From: Planctomycetota bacterium
GTDB taxonomy: Bacteria; Planctomycetota; Planctomycetia; Pirellulales; Thermoguttaceae
Assembly: GCA_021784975.1 (NCBI GenBank)
Contig: JAJYGU010000430.1
Location: 1 to 6,112, forward strand
Reading direction: 5' to 3'
Length of the DNA: 6,112 bases
In this document: in pieces, positions 1-5,869 of the stretch
Position numbering within the stretch: position 1 is the first letter of the stretch
Layout of the letters: the number at the start of each line of letters is the position of its first letter
Notes under the pieces: generated by a model
Told to the model about the DNA's origin: nothing
Seen by the model: the letters and a program-made list of their open reading frames with translations, nothing else
Databases searched by the model: none
Made by a program: the position numbers and the translations under genes

Positions 1-179
1 TCCTCTCACCGCTTGCCGTGCCCCTTAAATGCCTCGGTAAAATTACGATTTCCCATCATGCCCGAATTATACCCCGTAGATCAAGGGGGACTGGGCAGGC
101 GAGCAAAGGGACGTTTGCCGGGAAATCGAGCGCGGCAAGCGAGACGAACCGATCTCCATACTGGCGCGAGCACGCTTCT
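1..179. other. No supportable gene (left edge)
   Basis: This stretch lies downstream of the last minus-strand gene. Open frames cross it on both strands, but they run through the antitoxin-like gene in other frames and show no recognisable family motif. I see no tRNA, no clear terminator hairpin with a T-run and no clear repeat. A short GGGGGACTGG at about 85-94 resembles half of the repeat arms seen elsewhere in the window, but it has no partner and may be chance. Confidence 0.5.
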
Positions 180-383
180 TCAGAGTTGCGTGTCGCGATT
201 GCTGCTACCCGCTTCCGGCCCGACGGAACGCCGCAGGCGTTTCGGCTGCGGGCTGACGAGGCGATCACCAAGGCCGGCTTCAAGTTTCCGCAGGTCCTCA
301 CAAATCAAGGCGAGATCTCCATGGAACTGCTTGGTATGTTCCATGCGATATTGCCGCATCTGGGCCACAATGGGGTCTTTCAT
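180..383 (-). CDS. Small antitoxin-like protein (partner of PIN toxin)
   Basis: A 67-residue protein beginning MKDPIVAQMRQYRMEHTKQF and continuing with GDLALICEDLRKLEAGLGD. From memory, this pattern (MxDPIV, then a basic helix with R-x-H, then DL-x-x-ICEDLR) is common in small proteins encoded next to PIN-domain toxins in planctomycetes and cyanobacteria, so an antitoxin role is inferred. The C-terminal 25 residues are basic and probably disordered (PKRLRR). The start is fixed by an ATGA overlap with the stop of the upstream PIN gene and by GGGAG seven bases before the ATG, which implies translational coupling. A longer frame extends upstream to 503 but only shadows the PIN gene. The order is toxin first, antitoxin second, the reverse of classical vapBC. 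The toxin partner here is frame-shifted, so this may be an orphan antitoxin or one on its way to decay. Confidence 0.72.
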   Translation of the reverse strand: MKDPIVAQMRQYRMEHTKQFHGDLALICEDLRKLEAGLGDRLVSPQPKRLRRSVGPEAGSSNRDTQL

Positions 384-884
384 GTTTCTTCTCCCAGCAA
401 TTCGTCTGGCGAAACGATCTCGGGGCACACGTAACCCTCGTTCTCCACAATATGGCGGATCATCATACGTGTGAAGGGATTGTTGATATGGGTGAAGTTC
501 CAAGTTACCAAGAAATCGACACCTCCCACCGCCGCCAGCGCAACATGCAGTGCGTCTTCGGGGTGCTCCGGTGGAATTCCTCTTCCGGCAATGATCTCAC
601 GTGCCAAATCTTCGGCTTGCGAGTCAATCTGAATCACGCGAAATGAGCGCACGGCGGCAAGCCGTTTTTCCGCCCCGCTAATGTCTCCTTTTTTCCGCCC
701 CGCTAATGTCTCCTTTGCCGGCTTCCGTAAGCACCAGCGCCGAGATGAACGGTTCGAGTGTCCCGCCGAGGCGCGCCCAAAAGTCGTGAGTCGCCTGCTG
801 ATGTCCGGCAACCACCACATCACGGCTTGCCCGTGCGGTGTAGTAACTGACCACGCTGGTTTCAACGTAGACTTTGGTTTCCAT
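380..884 (-). pseudogene. PIN-domain (VapC-like) toxin, frameshifted by tandem duplication
   Basis: PIN-domain proteins are metal-dependent ribonucleases, usually toxins of type II toxin-antitoxin systems. The N-terminal part starts METKVYVETSVVSYYTA and runs in one frame to a TAG just after codon 68. The rest (RLAAVRSFRVIQIDSQ... to ...SPDELLGEET) lies in another frame and ends at 380. Removing one 25-bp copy of the duplication at 665-716 gives one smooth 159-residue protein reading AGKGDISGAEKRLAAV. In that reconstruction the acidic PIN positions are E8 (family variant of the usual Asp), E54 in SALVLTEAG, D102 in PEDALHVALAA and D115 near DFLVTWN. The ATG at 884 is chosen because the conserved YVETSVVSYYTA beta strand begins there. 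The gene overlaps the downstream partner by four bases. Either it is a pseudogene, or, if the extra T is a sequencing error or RNA slippage occurs, it makes a 167-residue protein with an eight-residue repeat. Confidence 0.85.
665..713. repeat. Tandem duplication of a 24-bp unit plus one T
   Basis: Two identical 24-bp copies, 665-688 and 690-713, each begin TTTTTCCGCCCCGC and end TGTCTCC on the plus strand. They are separated by one extra T at 689, giving a six-T run at 689-694. The unit lies inside the PIN toxin gene and encodes the GDISGAEK segment. Twenty-four bases alone would be in frame; the additional T shifts the frame and creates the premature stop. The duplication looks recent because the copies are identical. 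Confidence 0.95.
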
Positions 885-919
885 GACTTAACTATACCAC
901 GTAGCCAGTCTTATGACAC
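882..919 (-). promoter_or_regulatory. Putative extended -10 promoter for PIN/antitoxin pair, possibly leaderless
   Basis: On the minus strand TATAGT (896-891) is preceded by TG one base upstream, an extended -10 arrangement. A weak -35 (GTGTCA, 919-914, four of six matches to TTGACA) lies 17 bp further upstream. A start site seven bases after the -10 would fall on the A of the ATG at 884. No Shine-Dalgarno-like sequence precedes that ATG. This suggests a leaderless mRNA; it is inferred from motif spacing only. Confidence 0.45.
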
Positions 920-992
920 GAGAGGCGGTTGTTACCGGGTGTCGTACAGCATGCTTAGAAGCCTGGCAGACGAGAAAAACGTTGTCTCACAT

Positions 993-1550
993 TCAACGTA
1001 GGACCTTCTCGATCTGGTTCCACGCGTCTAGGAAAACGCTGAAATCCCGCAATTCGTTGGCGAAGCAATCCTCACCAATTTTCTTCAGATCGTCCCTGCC
1101 CAGCCCACGGTGTTCCCAGCATTTCGACGCGGTGGACTTGGTCGGCTTGGTGATACAGAAGTACGACTGAACTCTCTGGTCACAATGCCCGTGGATACTC
1201 CTCAATCGCCGTAATAATTCTCTTGACGGAATGATGATGAAACTAGTTCGATGGTCGAGGAACGATGGCAAAACGAAAACCCAGAAGTCTGCCCTCGAAT
1301 TCTCTATCTTCTGCTGGTCATGGGTCCACCAGCCTGTGGCCAAGAGGCAGCTCTTGATAGAAGACTCGCGGCGGGCTTCTGGGACGAAATCTTTTGAAAA
1401 CTCGACTTGAAGAGAAGCAGATTTGCGATTGTCGCAATGGGTTATTAGCAAATCAACGCCCGTGTCCTTGGACGGAATCCAAACGTTCAACGGGTTCAGT
1501 TGCGGCTGCCGCAGATTCGAGAGTTCGACGTTCGCCGTGATAATGCCCAT
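993..1550 (-). CDS. Hypothetical protein, possible PD-(D/E)XK nuclease-like fold
   Basis: A 185-residue protein starting MGIITANVELSNLRQP. It has a short hydrophobic strand with an acidic residue (GVDLLI, D33), then SLQVEFSKDF (48-55), then GWWTHDQQKI, ADFWVFVLPSF, SFIIIPSRELLRRLRSIHG, a Cys-Trp-Glu patch (CWEHRGLGRDDL) and a helical C-terminus. A GVD-LL strand followed by a Q-x-K-like strand is typical of PD-(D/E)XK nuclease-like domains, and I recall uncharacterised bacterial proteins with GWWT, ADxWVxVL and IPxxEL blocks like these. The assignment is an inference, not a confident family match. The canonical lysine position appears to be Glu50. The ATG at 1550 is supported by GGAG six bases upstream. 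There is no signal peptide or membrane segment, so it is probably cytosolic. It lies 39 nt after the antitoxin-like 63-aa gene and is probably cotranscribed with it. Confidence 0.72.
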   Translation of the reverse strand: MGIITANVELSNLRQPQLNPLNVWIPSKDTGVDLLITHCDNRKSASLQVEFSKDFVPEARRESSIKSCLLATGWWTHDQQKIENSRADFWVFVLPSFLDHRTSFIIIPSRELLRRLRSIHGHCDQRVQSYFCITKPTKSTASKCWEHRGLGRDDLKKIGEDCFANELRDFSVFLDAWNQIEKVLR

Positions 1551-1589
1551 AACCGGCTCCGATCGTCTTGCGCGATTGATCGACGCCCA

Positions 1590-1781
1590 TCAGCGCGAAA
1601 GCAGTTCTCGGAAGGGGCGCGACGGTTCGTCTTTTCGCTCAACGAATATGGTCAGGTCCCTTAAGTCCTTGCGCCATTCCGCGTCTTCGGTAATGCGAGC
1701 GAGAACGGCCTGATGTTCTTCCTTGGGCAGCGCTCGCAACGCGGTCAAGAAGACTTCGGCGGTTGCTCGCGAAGCGGTCAT
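1590..1781 (-). CDS. Small antitoxin-like protein, 63 aa
   Basis: The protein starts MTASRATAEVFLTALRALPK and ends KDEPSRPFRELLSR. It is predicted almost entirely helical: a first helix with a LPKEEHQAVLARI continuation, then an acidic-basic stretch, then the EPSRPFREL tail. Short proteins with the pattern of helix, LPK-E-x-x-AVL-x-R-I and E-P-S-R-P-F-R-E are, as I recall, common next to RelE-like toxins in planctomycetes and other bacteria, so an antitoxin role is inferred. Here the next gene is not RelE-like but the 185-aa possible nuclease-like protein. The ATG at 1781 is chosen over an in-frame ATG at 1802 because GGAGG stands seven bases before it. A promoter sits about 45 bp upstream. 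Confidence 0.7.
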   Translation of the reverse strand: MTASRATAEVFLTALRALPKEEHQAVLARITEDAEWRKDLRDLTIFVERKDEPSRPFRELLSR

Positions 1782-1788
1782 CACTGTT

Positions 1789-1793
1789 CCTCC
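1789..1793 (-). promoter_or_regulatory. Ribosome binding site deciding the 63-aa start
   Basis: GGAGG on the minus strand, seven bases before the ATG at 1781. It lies inside the longer open frame that would begin at 1802, and therefore argues for the shorter protein. Confidence 0.7.
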
Positions 1794-1822
1794 AGCGCGC
1801 ACAAATAGCTCACGACAAGGTG

Positions 1823-1851
1823 ATTCTACTCCGACGTTGGAGGGTCTTCAA
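1823..1851 (-). promoter_or_regulatory. Putative sigma70-type promoter for the 63-aa/185-aa pair
   Basis: On the minus strand TTGAAG (1851-1846), a 17-bp spacer and TAGAAT (1828-1823, five of six matches to TATAAT). The expected start near 1816 would leave a leader of about 35 nt containing the GGAGG site. It lies between the repeat element downstream of the acyl-CoA dehydrogenase gene and the 63-aa gene, so the small-gene pair probably has its own transcription unit. Confidence 0.6.
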
Positions 1852-1865
1852 TCCGCACGTGCAGA

Positions 1866-1937
1866 CGGGGACAGTCCCATTTTTATGGCCGGGCACCTCA
1901 CCGGGCGTGGCCGCTACAAAGATTGGGACAGTCCCCG
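1866..1937. repeat. Inverted-repeat element with GGGGACAGTCCC arms
   Basis: The left arm CGGGGACAGTCCCA (1866-1879) and right arm TGGGACAGTCCCCG (1924-1937) are reverse complements apart from one mismatch at the centre. They enclose a 44-nt GC-rich core starting TTTTTATGGCCGGG. Each arm is itself a near-palindrome. The right arm touches the TAA stop of the dehydrogenase gene (1938-1940). It resembles the small dispersed elements I know from planctomycete genomes. As RNA it could fold into a long hairpin and reduce read-through from the upstream operon into the small genes; that role is inferred, and there is no clean T-run. Confidence 0.75.
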
Positions 1938-3689
1938 TTACTCGGCCGCCGGCACCGGGCCGGCCAACAGGGCGTACTCTTCCATTGGCGAGGCGTCGCC
2001 GGCGAGGATCTCTTCGCAGTTAGTGCGGAGCACGTGCAACTCACGGGTGATGAAACGCCGCGCCACCTGCTTCTTGCGATCGCACTTCGCGCCCTGGGCC
2101 AAGAGCAAATGGCCGATGATGATCGTGAGGGCGGAATCGACCAACCGCCGGCCGGAGAGGTCCAGATAGGCGTTGCCCTTTGCCTTCACAAATTGCACAC
2201 ATTCAGCCACACGCTGCCGAGCTTCGATCAGCTTGCTCTTGAGCTCGTCGAGCAGCAGATCTTCGTAGGTCTTCTTCTCGTGCTCTTCGCACCAGGCATC
2301 GAGGCCGCCGGAGGTAACGCCGCGGACGGCGGCCACCACCTGAAGCTGGCTGGTTCCCTCGTAGATGTTGGTGATGCGGGCGTCGCGGAGGTAGCGCTCG
2401 GCGGCATAGTCCTTCATGTAGCCGGAACCGCCCAGGACTTGAATGGCCGTGTTGGCGGCCCGGTTGCACATCTCCGAGCTGTAATACTTGCTCATCGGCG
2501 TGAGCATGCCGTTCAGCCGCTTGAGCGAGCGAGAAAGCTGCTTGCGGCGTTTCTGCTCTTCTTTCTCCAGCGGCGGACCCAGCTCCAGCACGCGGAGGTT
2601 GTTGTTCTCCAGGTCGCAAACCCGGCTGGTTTCATAGGTCAAGGCGCGGGCAGCTTCGATCTCGATCTTCATGTCGGTGACCATTTCGGCCACCGCCGGC
2701 AAGCGCTCGATCGGCCCGCCAAACTGCTGCCGCGTGTGGGCGTAGGTCCGCGCCAGCCGATAGGCGGCCTCCGCCACGCCCAGCGACTGGGCGGCAATCC
2801 CCACGCGGGCCCCGTTCATCAGGGCCATTACGTAGGTAATCAGCCCGCGCTGCCGTTCGCCGATCAGCCGGCAAGGCGTGTTGTCGAAGACCAGTTCGCA
2901 GGTGGGCGAGCCGTGGATGCCCAACTTGCTCTCCAGGTGGCGAACCTTCACCCGCTCGGAACGCTCGGCGATAAACAGGCTCAGGCCGCGGCCGTCGCTG
3001 ATCTCCGGTTCGCTGCGGGCAAGCACCAGCAGGATCTCGCCGCAGCCGTTGGTGATGAATCGCTTCACCCCGTTGAGGTACCAGTTGCCTTGCTCGTCCT
3101 GGAAGGCGCGGAGCCGGACGGCCTGCAGGTCGCTGCCCGCATCCGGCTCGGTCAGCACCATCGCGCCGGTGACTTCGCCGCGAGTAAACCGCGGCAGCAC
3201 CTCATCCTTGATCTCGTCGTTGGCGAAGGCGTGGATGGTCTCGGCGATGCCTTGCAGCCCAAACATGTTCATCAGCGAGGTATCGGCCCGGCTGACGATT
3301 TCGGTGGCCATGGTGTAGATGAGGTTCGGGCAGTTCAGCCCGCCGTACTTCCGCGGCAGGGTGAAGCCCATCATGTCGGCCTGGTTGAGCCGATCGAGGT
3401 TCTTCTGTACCAGCGGGTGGAGGGTGACTGTGCCGTCGTCGTTGAGCGTGTTTCCTTCGCGATCGACCTGCTCGGCATTGGGGGCGATCATCTCGCCGGC
3501 CACTTCGCCGATGATCTCCAACACGCGACGATAGTTGTCCACCGCGTCAGCCGCATCGCGGGGGGCGTAGCCCGAAGCGTCTTCTTCAACGCGGGCGAAA
3601 CCGTCCTCCTGCACGCCGGCCAGATCCGCCAGGTCGATATGCTTAAAGAGGAATTGGATGTCTTCGTTGTCGAGAAAGTAATTCGCCAC
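1938..3689 (-). CDS. Acyl-CoA dehydrogenase, long form
   Basis: A flavoenzyme that introduces a trans-2 double bond into an acyl-CoA and passes electrons to ETF; it is cytosolic. It has an N-terminal segment of the long-form family (NYFLDNEDIQFLF), then the helical N domain (about 45-170). The middle domain carries the first signature VLTEPDAGSDLQA (178-190). The C domain has TRQQFGGPI (319-327) and the second signature QVLGGSGYMKDYAAERYLRD (417-436). IYEGTSQLQ (442-450) supplies the predicted catalytic base Glu444, equivalent to the glutamate of medium-chain enzymes. At 583 residues it exceeds the usual 380 or so: there is a charged insert (about 361-390, rich in Glu, Lys and Arg) and a helical C-terminal extension (about 452-583) as in other long-form enzymes. 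The start is GTG, with GGGAG eight bases upstream. It lies 14 nt after etfA, which points to ETF as its electron acceptor. Substrate chain length cannot be told from sequence. Confidence 0.97.
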   Translation of the reverse strand: MANYFLDNEDIQFLFKHIDLADLAGVQEDGFARVEEDASGYAPRDAADAVDNYRRVLEIIGEVAGEMIAPNAEQVDREGNTLNDDGTVTLHPLVQKNLDRLNQADMMGFTLPRKYGGLNCPNLIYTMATEIVSRADTSLMNMFGLQGIAETIHAFANDEIKDEVLPRFTRGEVTGAMVLTEPDAGSDLQAVRLRAFQDEQGNWYLNGVKRFITNGCGEILLVLARSEPEISDGRGLSLFIAERSERVKVRHLESKLGIHGSPTCELVFDNTPCRLIGERQRGLITYVMALMNGARVGIAAQSLGVAEAAYRLARTYAHTRQQFGGPIERLPAVAEMVTDMKIEIEAARALTYETSRVCDLENNNLRVLELGPPLEKEEQKRRKQLSRSLKRLNGMLTPMSKYYSSEMCNRAANTAIQVLGGSGYMKDYAAERYLRDARITNIYEGTSQLQVVAAVRGVTSGGLDAWCEEHEKKTYEDLLLDELKSKLIEARQRVAECVQFVKAKGNAYLDLSGRRLVDSALTIIIGHLLLAQGAKCDRKKQVARRFITRELHVLRTNCEEILAGDASPMEEYALLAGPVPAAE

Positions 3690-3697
3690 GAGGAAAA

Positions 3698-3702
3698 CTC
3701 CC
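3698..3702 (-). promoter_or_regulatory. Ribosome binding site for acyl-CoA dehydrogenase GTG start
   Basis: GGGAG on the minus strand lies between the etfA stop (3704-3706) and the GTG at 3689, eight bases from the start. It supports GTG as the initiator, since the conserved NYFLDNED block begins right after it. Confidence 0.7.
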
Positions 3703-3703
3703 G

Positions 3704-4735
3704 CTATCGTGTCTTTTCTTTGATCGCCTTGATCATCATGGGCAGCACCTGCTTGTAGTCGCCGACAATGCCGTAGTGGGCCACGGAAAAGATCGGGGCG
3801 TCGCGATCGGTGTTGATGGCAATGATCTTGGCCGATTCCTCCATGCCGGCCCGGTGCTGGACCGCCCCGCTGATGCCCACGGCGACATACAGGGCCGGAC
3901 GGACGGTCGTGCCCGTCTGGCCCACCTGGTGCTCCTTGCCGATGTAGCCGCTATCCACCGCGGCCCGGCTGGCGCCGACCGCACCGCCGATTGCCCCGGC
4001 CAACTCGTAAATCAGCTTGAAATTATCCTTGCTGCCGATACCGCCGCCGCCGGAGACAATCACCCGCGCCCCCTTGAGGTTGACCTTGCGAGGCTCGATG
4101 TGCCGCTGGATGAGCTTGATGGCCATGGCCGCGTCGTCGATTTCGACCTTCTCCTCAACGACCTGCCCGGAGCGGCCGTTGGCCGACGGCTTCAAGGGCA
4201 TCACGCCCTCACGGACGGTGGCCATTTGCGGCCACTGGTCGTAGTTGACGATGGTGGCGATGATGTTGCCGCCGAAGGCCGGGCGAATTTGCAGCAACAA
4301 GTTCTTGTGCTCGACCTTGGCCTTCGGGTCCATGACATCGCTGATGTCGAGGTCGGTGCAGTCGGCCGTCAGCCCGGACCGCAGCGTGGAAGCCACCCGC
4401 GGCGCCAAATCGCGCCCGATGGCGGTGGCCCCGATGACGCAGATCTGGGGCCGATGCTTTTCCACCAGCGAGACCAGCACCTTGGCGTAGGGCAGGGTCT
4501 GGTAGTGGGTAAGCCGCGGATGATCGACCAGATACACGGTGTCGATGCCGTGGGCGATCAGATTCTTGGCCAACGGCCCCACGCCCGCCCCCGGCAGCAC
4601 CGCCCCGGTCTTCACACCCAGCCGGTCGGCCAGTTCTCGCGCCTTGCCGCACAACTCCAACGCAACGTCGTGCAGCCCGCCGTCTTCTTGTTCGGCAAAC
4701 ACCCAAACTTCGCCTTGGCGATTCGGTTCGGTCAT
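3704..4735 (-). CDS. etfA: Electron transfer flavoprotein, alpha subunit
   Basis: The FAD-carrying alpha subunit of the soluble EtfAB heterodimer, which takes electrons from acyl-CoA dehydrogenases. It has 343 residues, slightly above the usual 310-335. The N-terminal alpha/beta domain runs over about 8-200 (VWVFAEQEDG at the start, VIGATAIGRDLAPRVAS at 100-116). The C-terminal FAD domain has VSGGGGIGSKDNFKLI (227-242), GASRAAVDSGY (254-264), QVGQTGTTVRP (270-280) and the ETF-alpha signature LYVAVGISGAVQHRAG (282-297), followed by IIAINTDRDAPIF (304-316) and YGIVGD. Arg257 corresponds to the conserved arginine near the flavin ring in known ETFs. The ATG at 4735 has no Shine-Dalgarno sequence in front; TCCCTCCACC precedes it instead, and the upstream 180 bp is almost entirely a repeat element. 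It is followed after 14 nt by the dehydrogenase gene. Confidence 0.97.
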   Translation of the reverse strand: MTEPNRQGEVWVFAEQEDGGLHDVALELCGKARELADRLGVKTGAVLPGAGVGPLAKNLIAHGIDTVYLVDHPRLTHYQTLPYAKVLVSLVEKHRPQICVIGATAIGRDLAPRVASTLRSGLTADCTDLDISDVMDPKAKVEHKNLLLQIRPAFGGNIIATIVNYDQWPQMATVREGVMPLKPSANGRSGQVVEEKVEIDDAAMAIKLIQRHIEPRKVNLKGARVIVSGGGGIGSKDNFKLIYELAGAIGGAVGASRAAVDSGYIGKEHQVGQTGTTVRPALYVAVGISGAVQHRAGMEESAKIIAINTDRDAPIFSVAHYGIVGDYKQVLPMMIKAIKEKTR

Positions 4736-4741
4736 GGTGGA

Positions 4742-4909
4742 GGGATGAGGGATGAAGGATTAGGGATTAGGGATCAGAAGTCGGAGATGATGGTTCGGAT
4801 CGAGGATCGGGTTAGCGTGTTATTCCTTTTCCATCAGGGCGCTGGTCGCATCGACTCGGGACCACCCGCCGCGCACCGTTCTAATCCCCAATCTCTCATC
4901 CTTCATCTC
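4742..4909. repeat. Heptamer-repeat element with inverted ends between etfB and etfA
   Basis: Five tandem heptamers of the form GGGATKA lie at 4742-4776 (GGGATGA, GGGATGA, AGGATTA, GGGATTA, GGGATCA). Four related heptamers in inverse orientation lie at 4882-4909 (TAATCCC, CAATCTC, TCATCCT, TCATCTC). The 27-nt arms 4751-4777 and 4881-4907 match as inverted repeats at 23 of 27 positions, around a core of about 103 bp without a recognisable gene. The element leaves only about six bases to each neighbouring gene. It resembles in style the heptamer short tandem repeats known from cyanobacteria, but I cannot name a family. Confidence 0.8.
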
Positions 4910-4915
4910 TGCTCG

Positions 4916-5830
4916 CTACCCCCAGGTTCGATCAACAACCAATTCGTGGATCAGCTCTCGGATGCCTTGTTCGGTGGCCGGCACTGGCCTAAAGCCTTCC
5001 TTGGTCAGCACGATGGCCTGCACGCGATGCACCTTGGTGGGCGAGCCGGCCAGCCCGCACCGCTGTAAGTCGGCATGGATGGCGTCGAGGTCCCATTGTT
5101 CGAGCATCAGTCCGCACTGCCGAAGTGCTGAAATCCGACGATCGGTCTCGGCAGCCAGTTCCTGCTCGGAAGCGTTGGGGGAGGCCGCCTTTACTTCCCC
5201 AGCCACTTCGGCTGGCACGCGGGCATGCTTCAACCTCATCACCCGCTTCGCCGCCGGCGGACGCGGCTCATTGGCCGACTCCAGCACGGTAATCAGCACG
5301 GGCAGCTTCGCCTCGACGATTTCCCAGCCGTGGCCGATGTTCCGTCGGATGCGGGCCACGCGATCGTGAACGCTGATAAGCTGCTCCAAATAGGTCACTT
5401 GCGGAATGCCGAGTTTCTCGGCGCATTGCGGACCGACCTGGGCGGTGTCGCCGTCGATCGCCTGCCGGCCACAAAAGACGAAATCGAACCGTCCGACGGT
5501 GCGAACCGCCTGGGCCAGGATATAGCTGGTGGCCAAGGTGTCGCTGGCGGCGGCGCGGCGGTCGGTCAGAAGGATCCCGCGATCCGCCCCGCGGAACAGG
5601 CTATCGCGCAACACGTCGGCCGCCTTGGGTGGGCCCATGGTGATTACGGTGACCGTGCCGCCGTATTGGTCGCGGACCTCCAGCGCGGTCTCCAGGGCGT
5701 GCAAATCTTCCGGATTGAAGATCGTCGGCAGCGCCGAGCGGTTGACCGTCCCGTCCTCCTTCATGGCCTCGGCCGTGATATTGGCGGTATCGGGGACCTG
5801 CTTGACGCAGACAATACTGTCGTAGGACAC
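4916..5830 (-). CDS. etfB: Electron transfer flavoprotein, beta subunit
   Basis: The beta subunit of the EtfAB heterodimer, which binds AMP or a second FAD and docks the dehydrogenase. Counted from the TTG at 5848 there are 310 codons; from the preferred GTG (5830-5828) there are 304. In the longer numbering, IVCVKQVPDT (12-21) is the first strand, NPEDLHALE (45-53) follows, then LFRGADRGILLTD (84-96), SDTLATSYILAQ (102-113), the nucleotide loop CGRQAIDGDTAQVGP (126-140), LPVLITV (182-188) with NEPRPP, and a C-terminal RCGLAGSPTKV (263-273). GGAG lies nine bases before the GTG and a promoter fits a short leader, whereas the TTG has no ribosome site. It is longer than classic ETF-beta (about 250-265), mainly because of a C-terminal half insertion (about 210-262). 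The CGRQAIDGDTAQVGP loop differs from the mitochondrial type and resembles that of clostridial Bcd-linked ETFs. It is the first gene of the operon. Confidence 0.96.
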   Translation of the reverse strand: MSYDSIVCVKQVPDTANITAEAMKEDGTVNRSALPTIFNPEDLHALETALEVRDQYGGTVTVITMGPPKAADVLRDSLFRGADRGILLTDRRAAASDTLATSYILAQAVRTVGRFDFVFCGRQAIDGDTAQVGPQCAEKLGIPQVTYLEQLISVHDRVARIRRNIGHGWEIVEAKLPVLITVLESANEPRPPAAKRVMRLKHARVPAEVAGEVKAASPNASEQELAAETDRRISALRQCGLMLEQWDLDAIHADLQRCGLAGSPTKVHRVQAIVLTKEGFRPVPATEQGIRELIHELVVDRTWG

Positions 5831-5869
5831 GGCGTTGGGCTCCGACAATCAGAGTTGGCTAAAAGGCGA

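Noticed and set aside
85..94. GGGGGACTGG as a further repeat copy
   Set aside because: Only about ten bases match and there is no hairpin or second arm.
13..474. Two overlapping plus-strand open frames at the left edge
   Set aside because: They lie over the antitoxin-like gene in antisense, are rich in Arg and Ser, and show no start signal or motif.
1546..1591. A possible short gene starting at the ATG that overlaps the 63-aa stop (TGATG)
   Set aside because: The frame closes after roughly 45 codons inside the 185-aa gene and reads as non-protein-like sequence; the ATG at 1550 has a better ribosome site.
1923..3758. A 611-codon open frame on the plus strand opposite the acyl-CoA dehydrogenase gene
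   Set aside because: It is an antisense shadow of a GC-rich gene; its translation has no family features, while the minus-strand frame has all dehydrogenase signatures.
3776..5068. A 430-codon plus-strand open frame opposite etfA and the end of etfB
   Set aside because: Same shadow effect; it crosses the repeat element and two real genes and has a low-complexity, His/Asp/Gly-rich translation.
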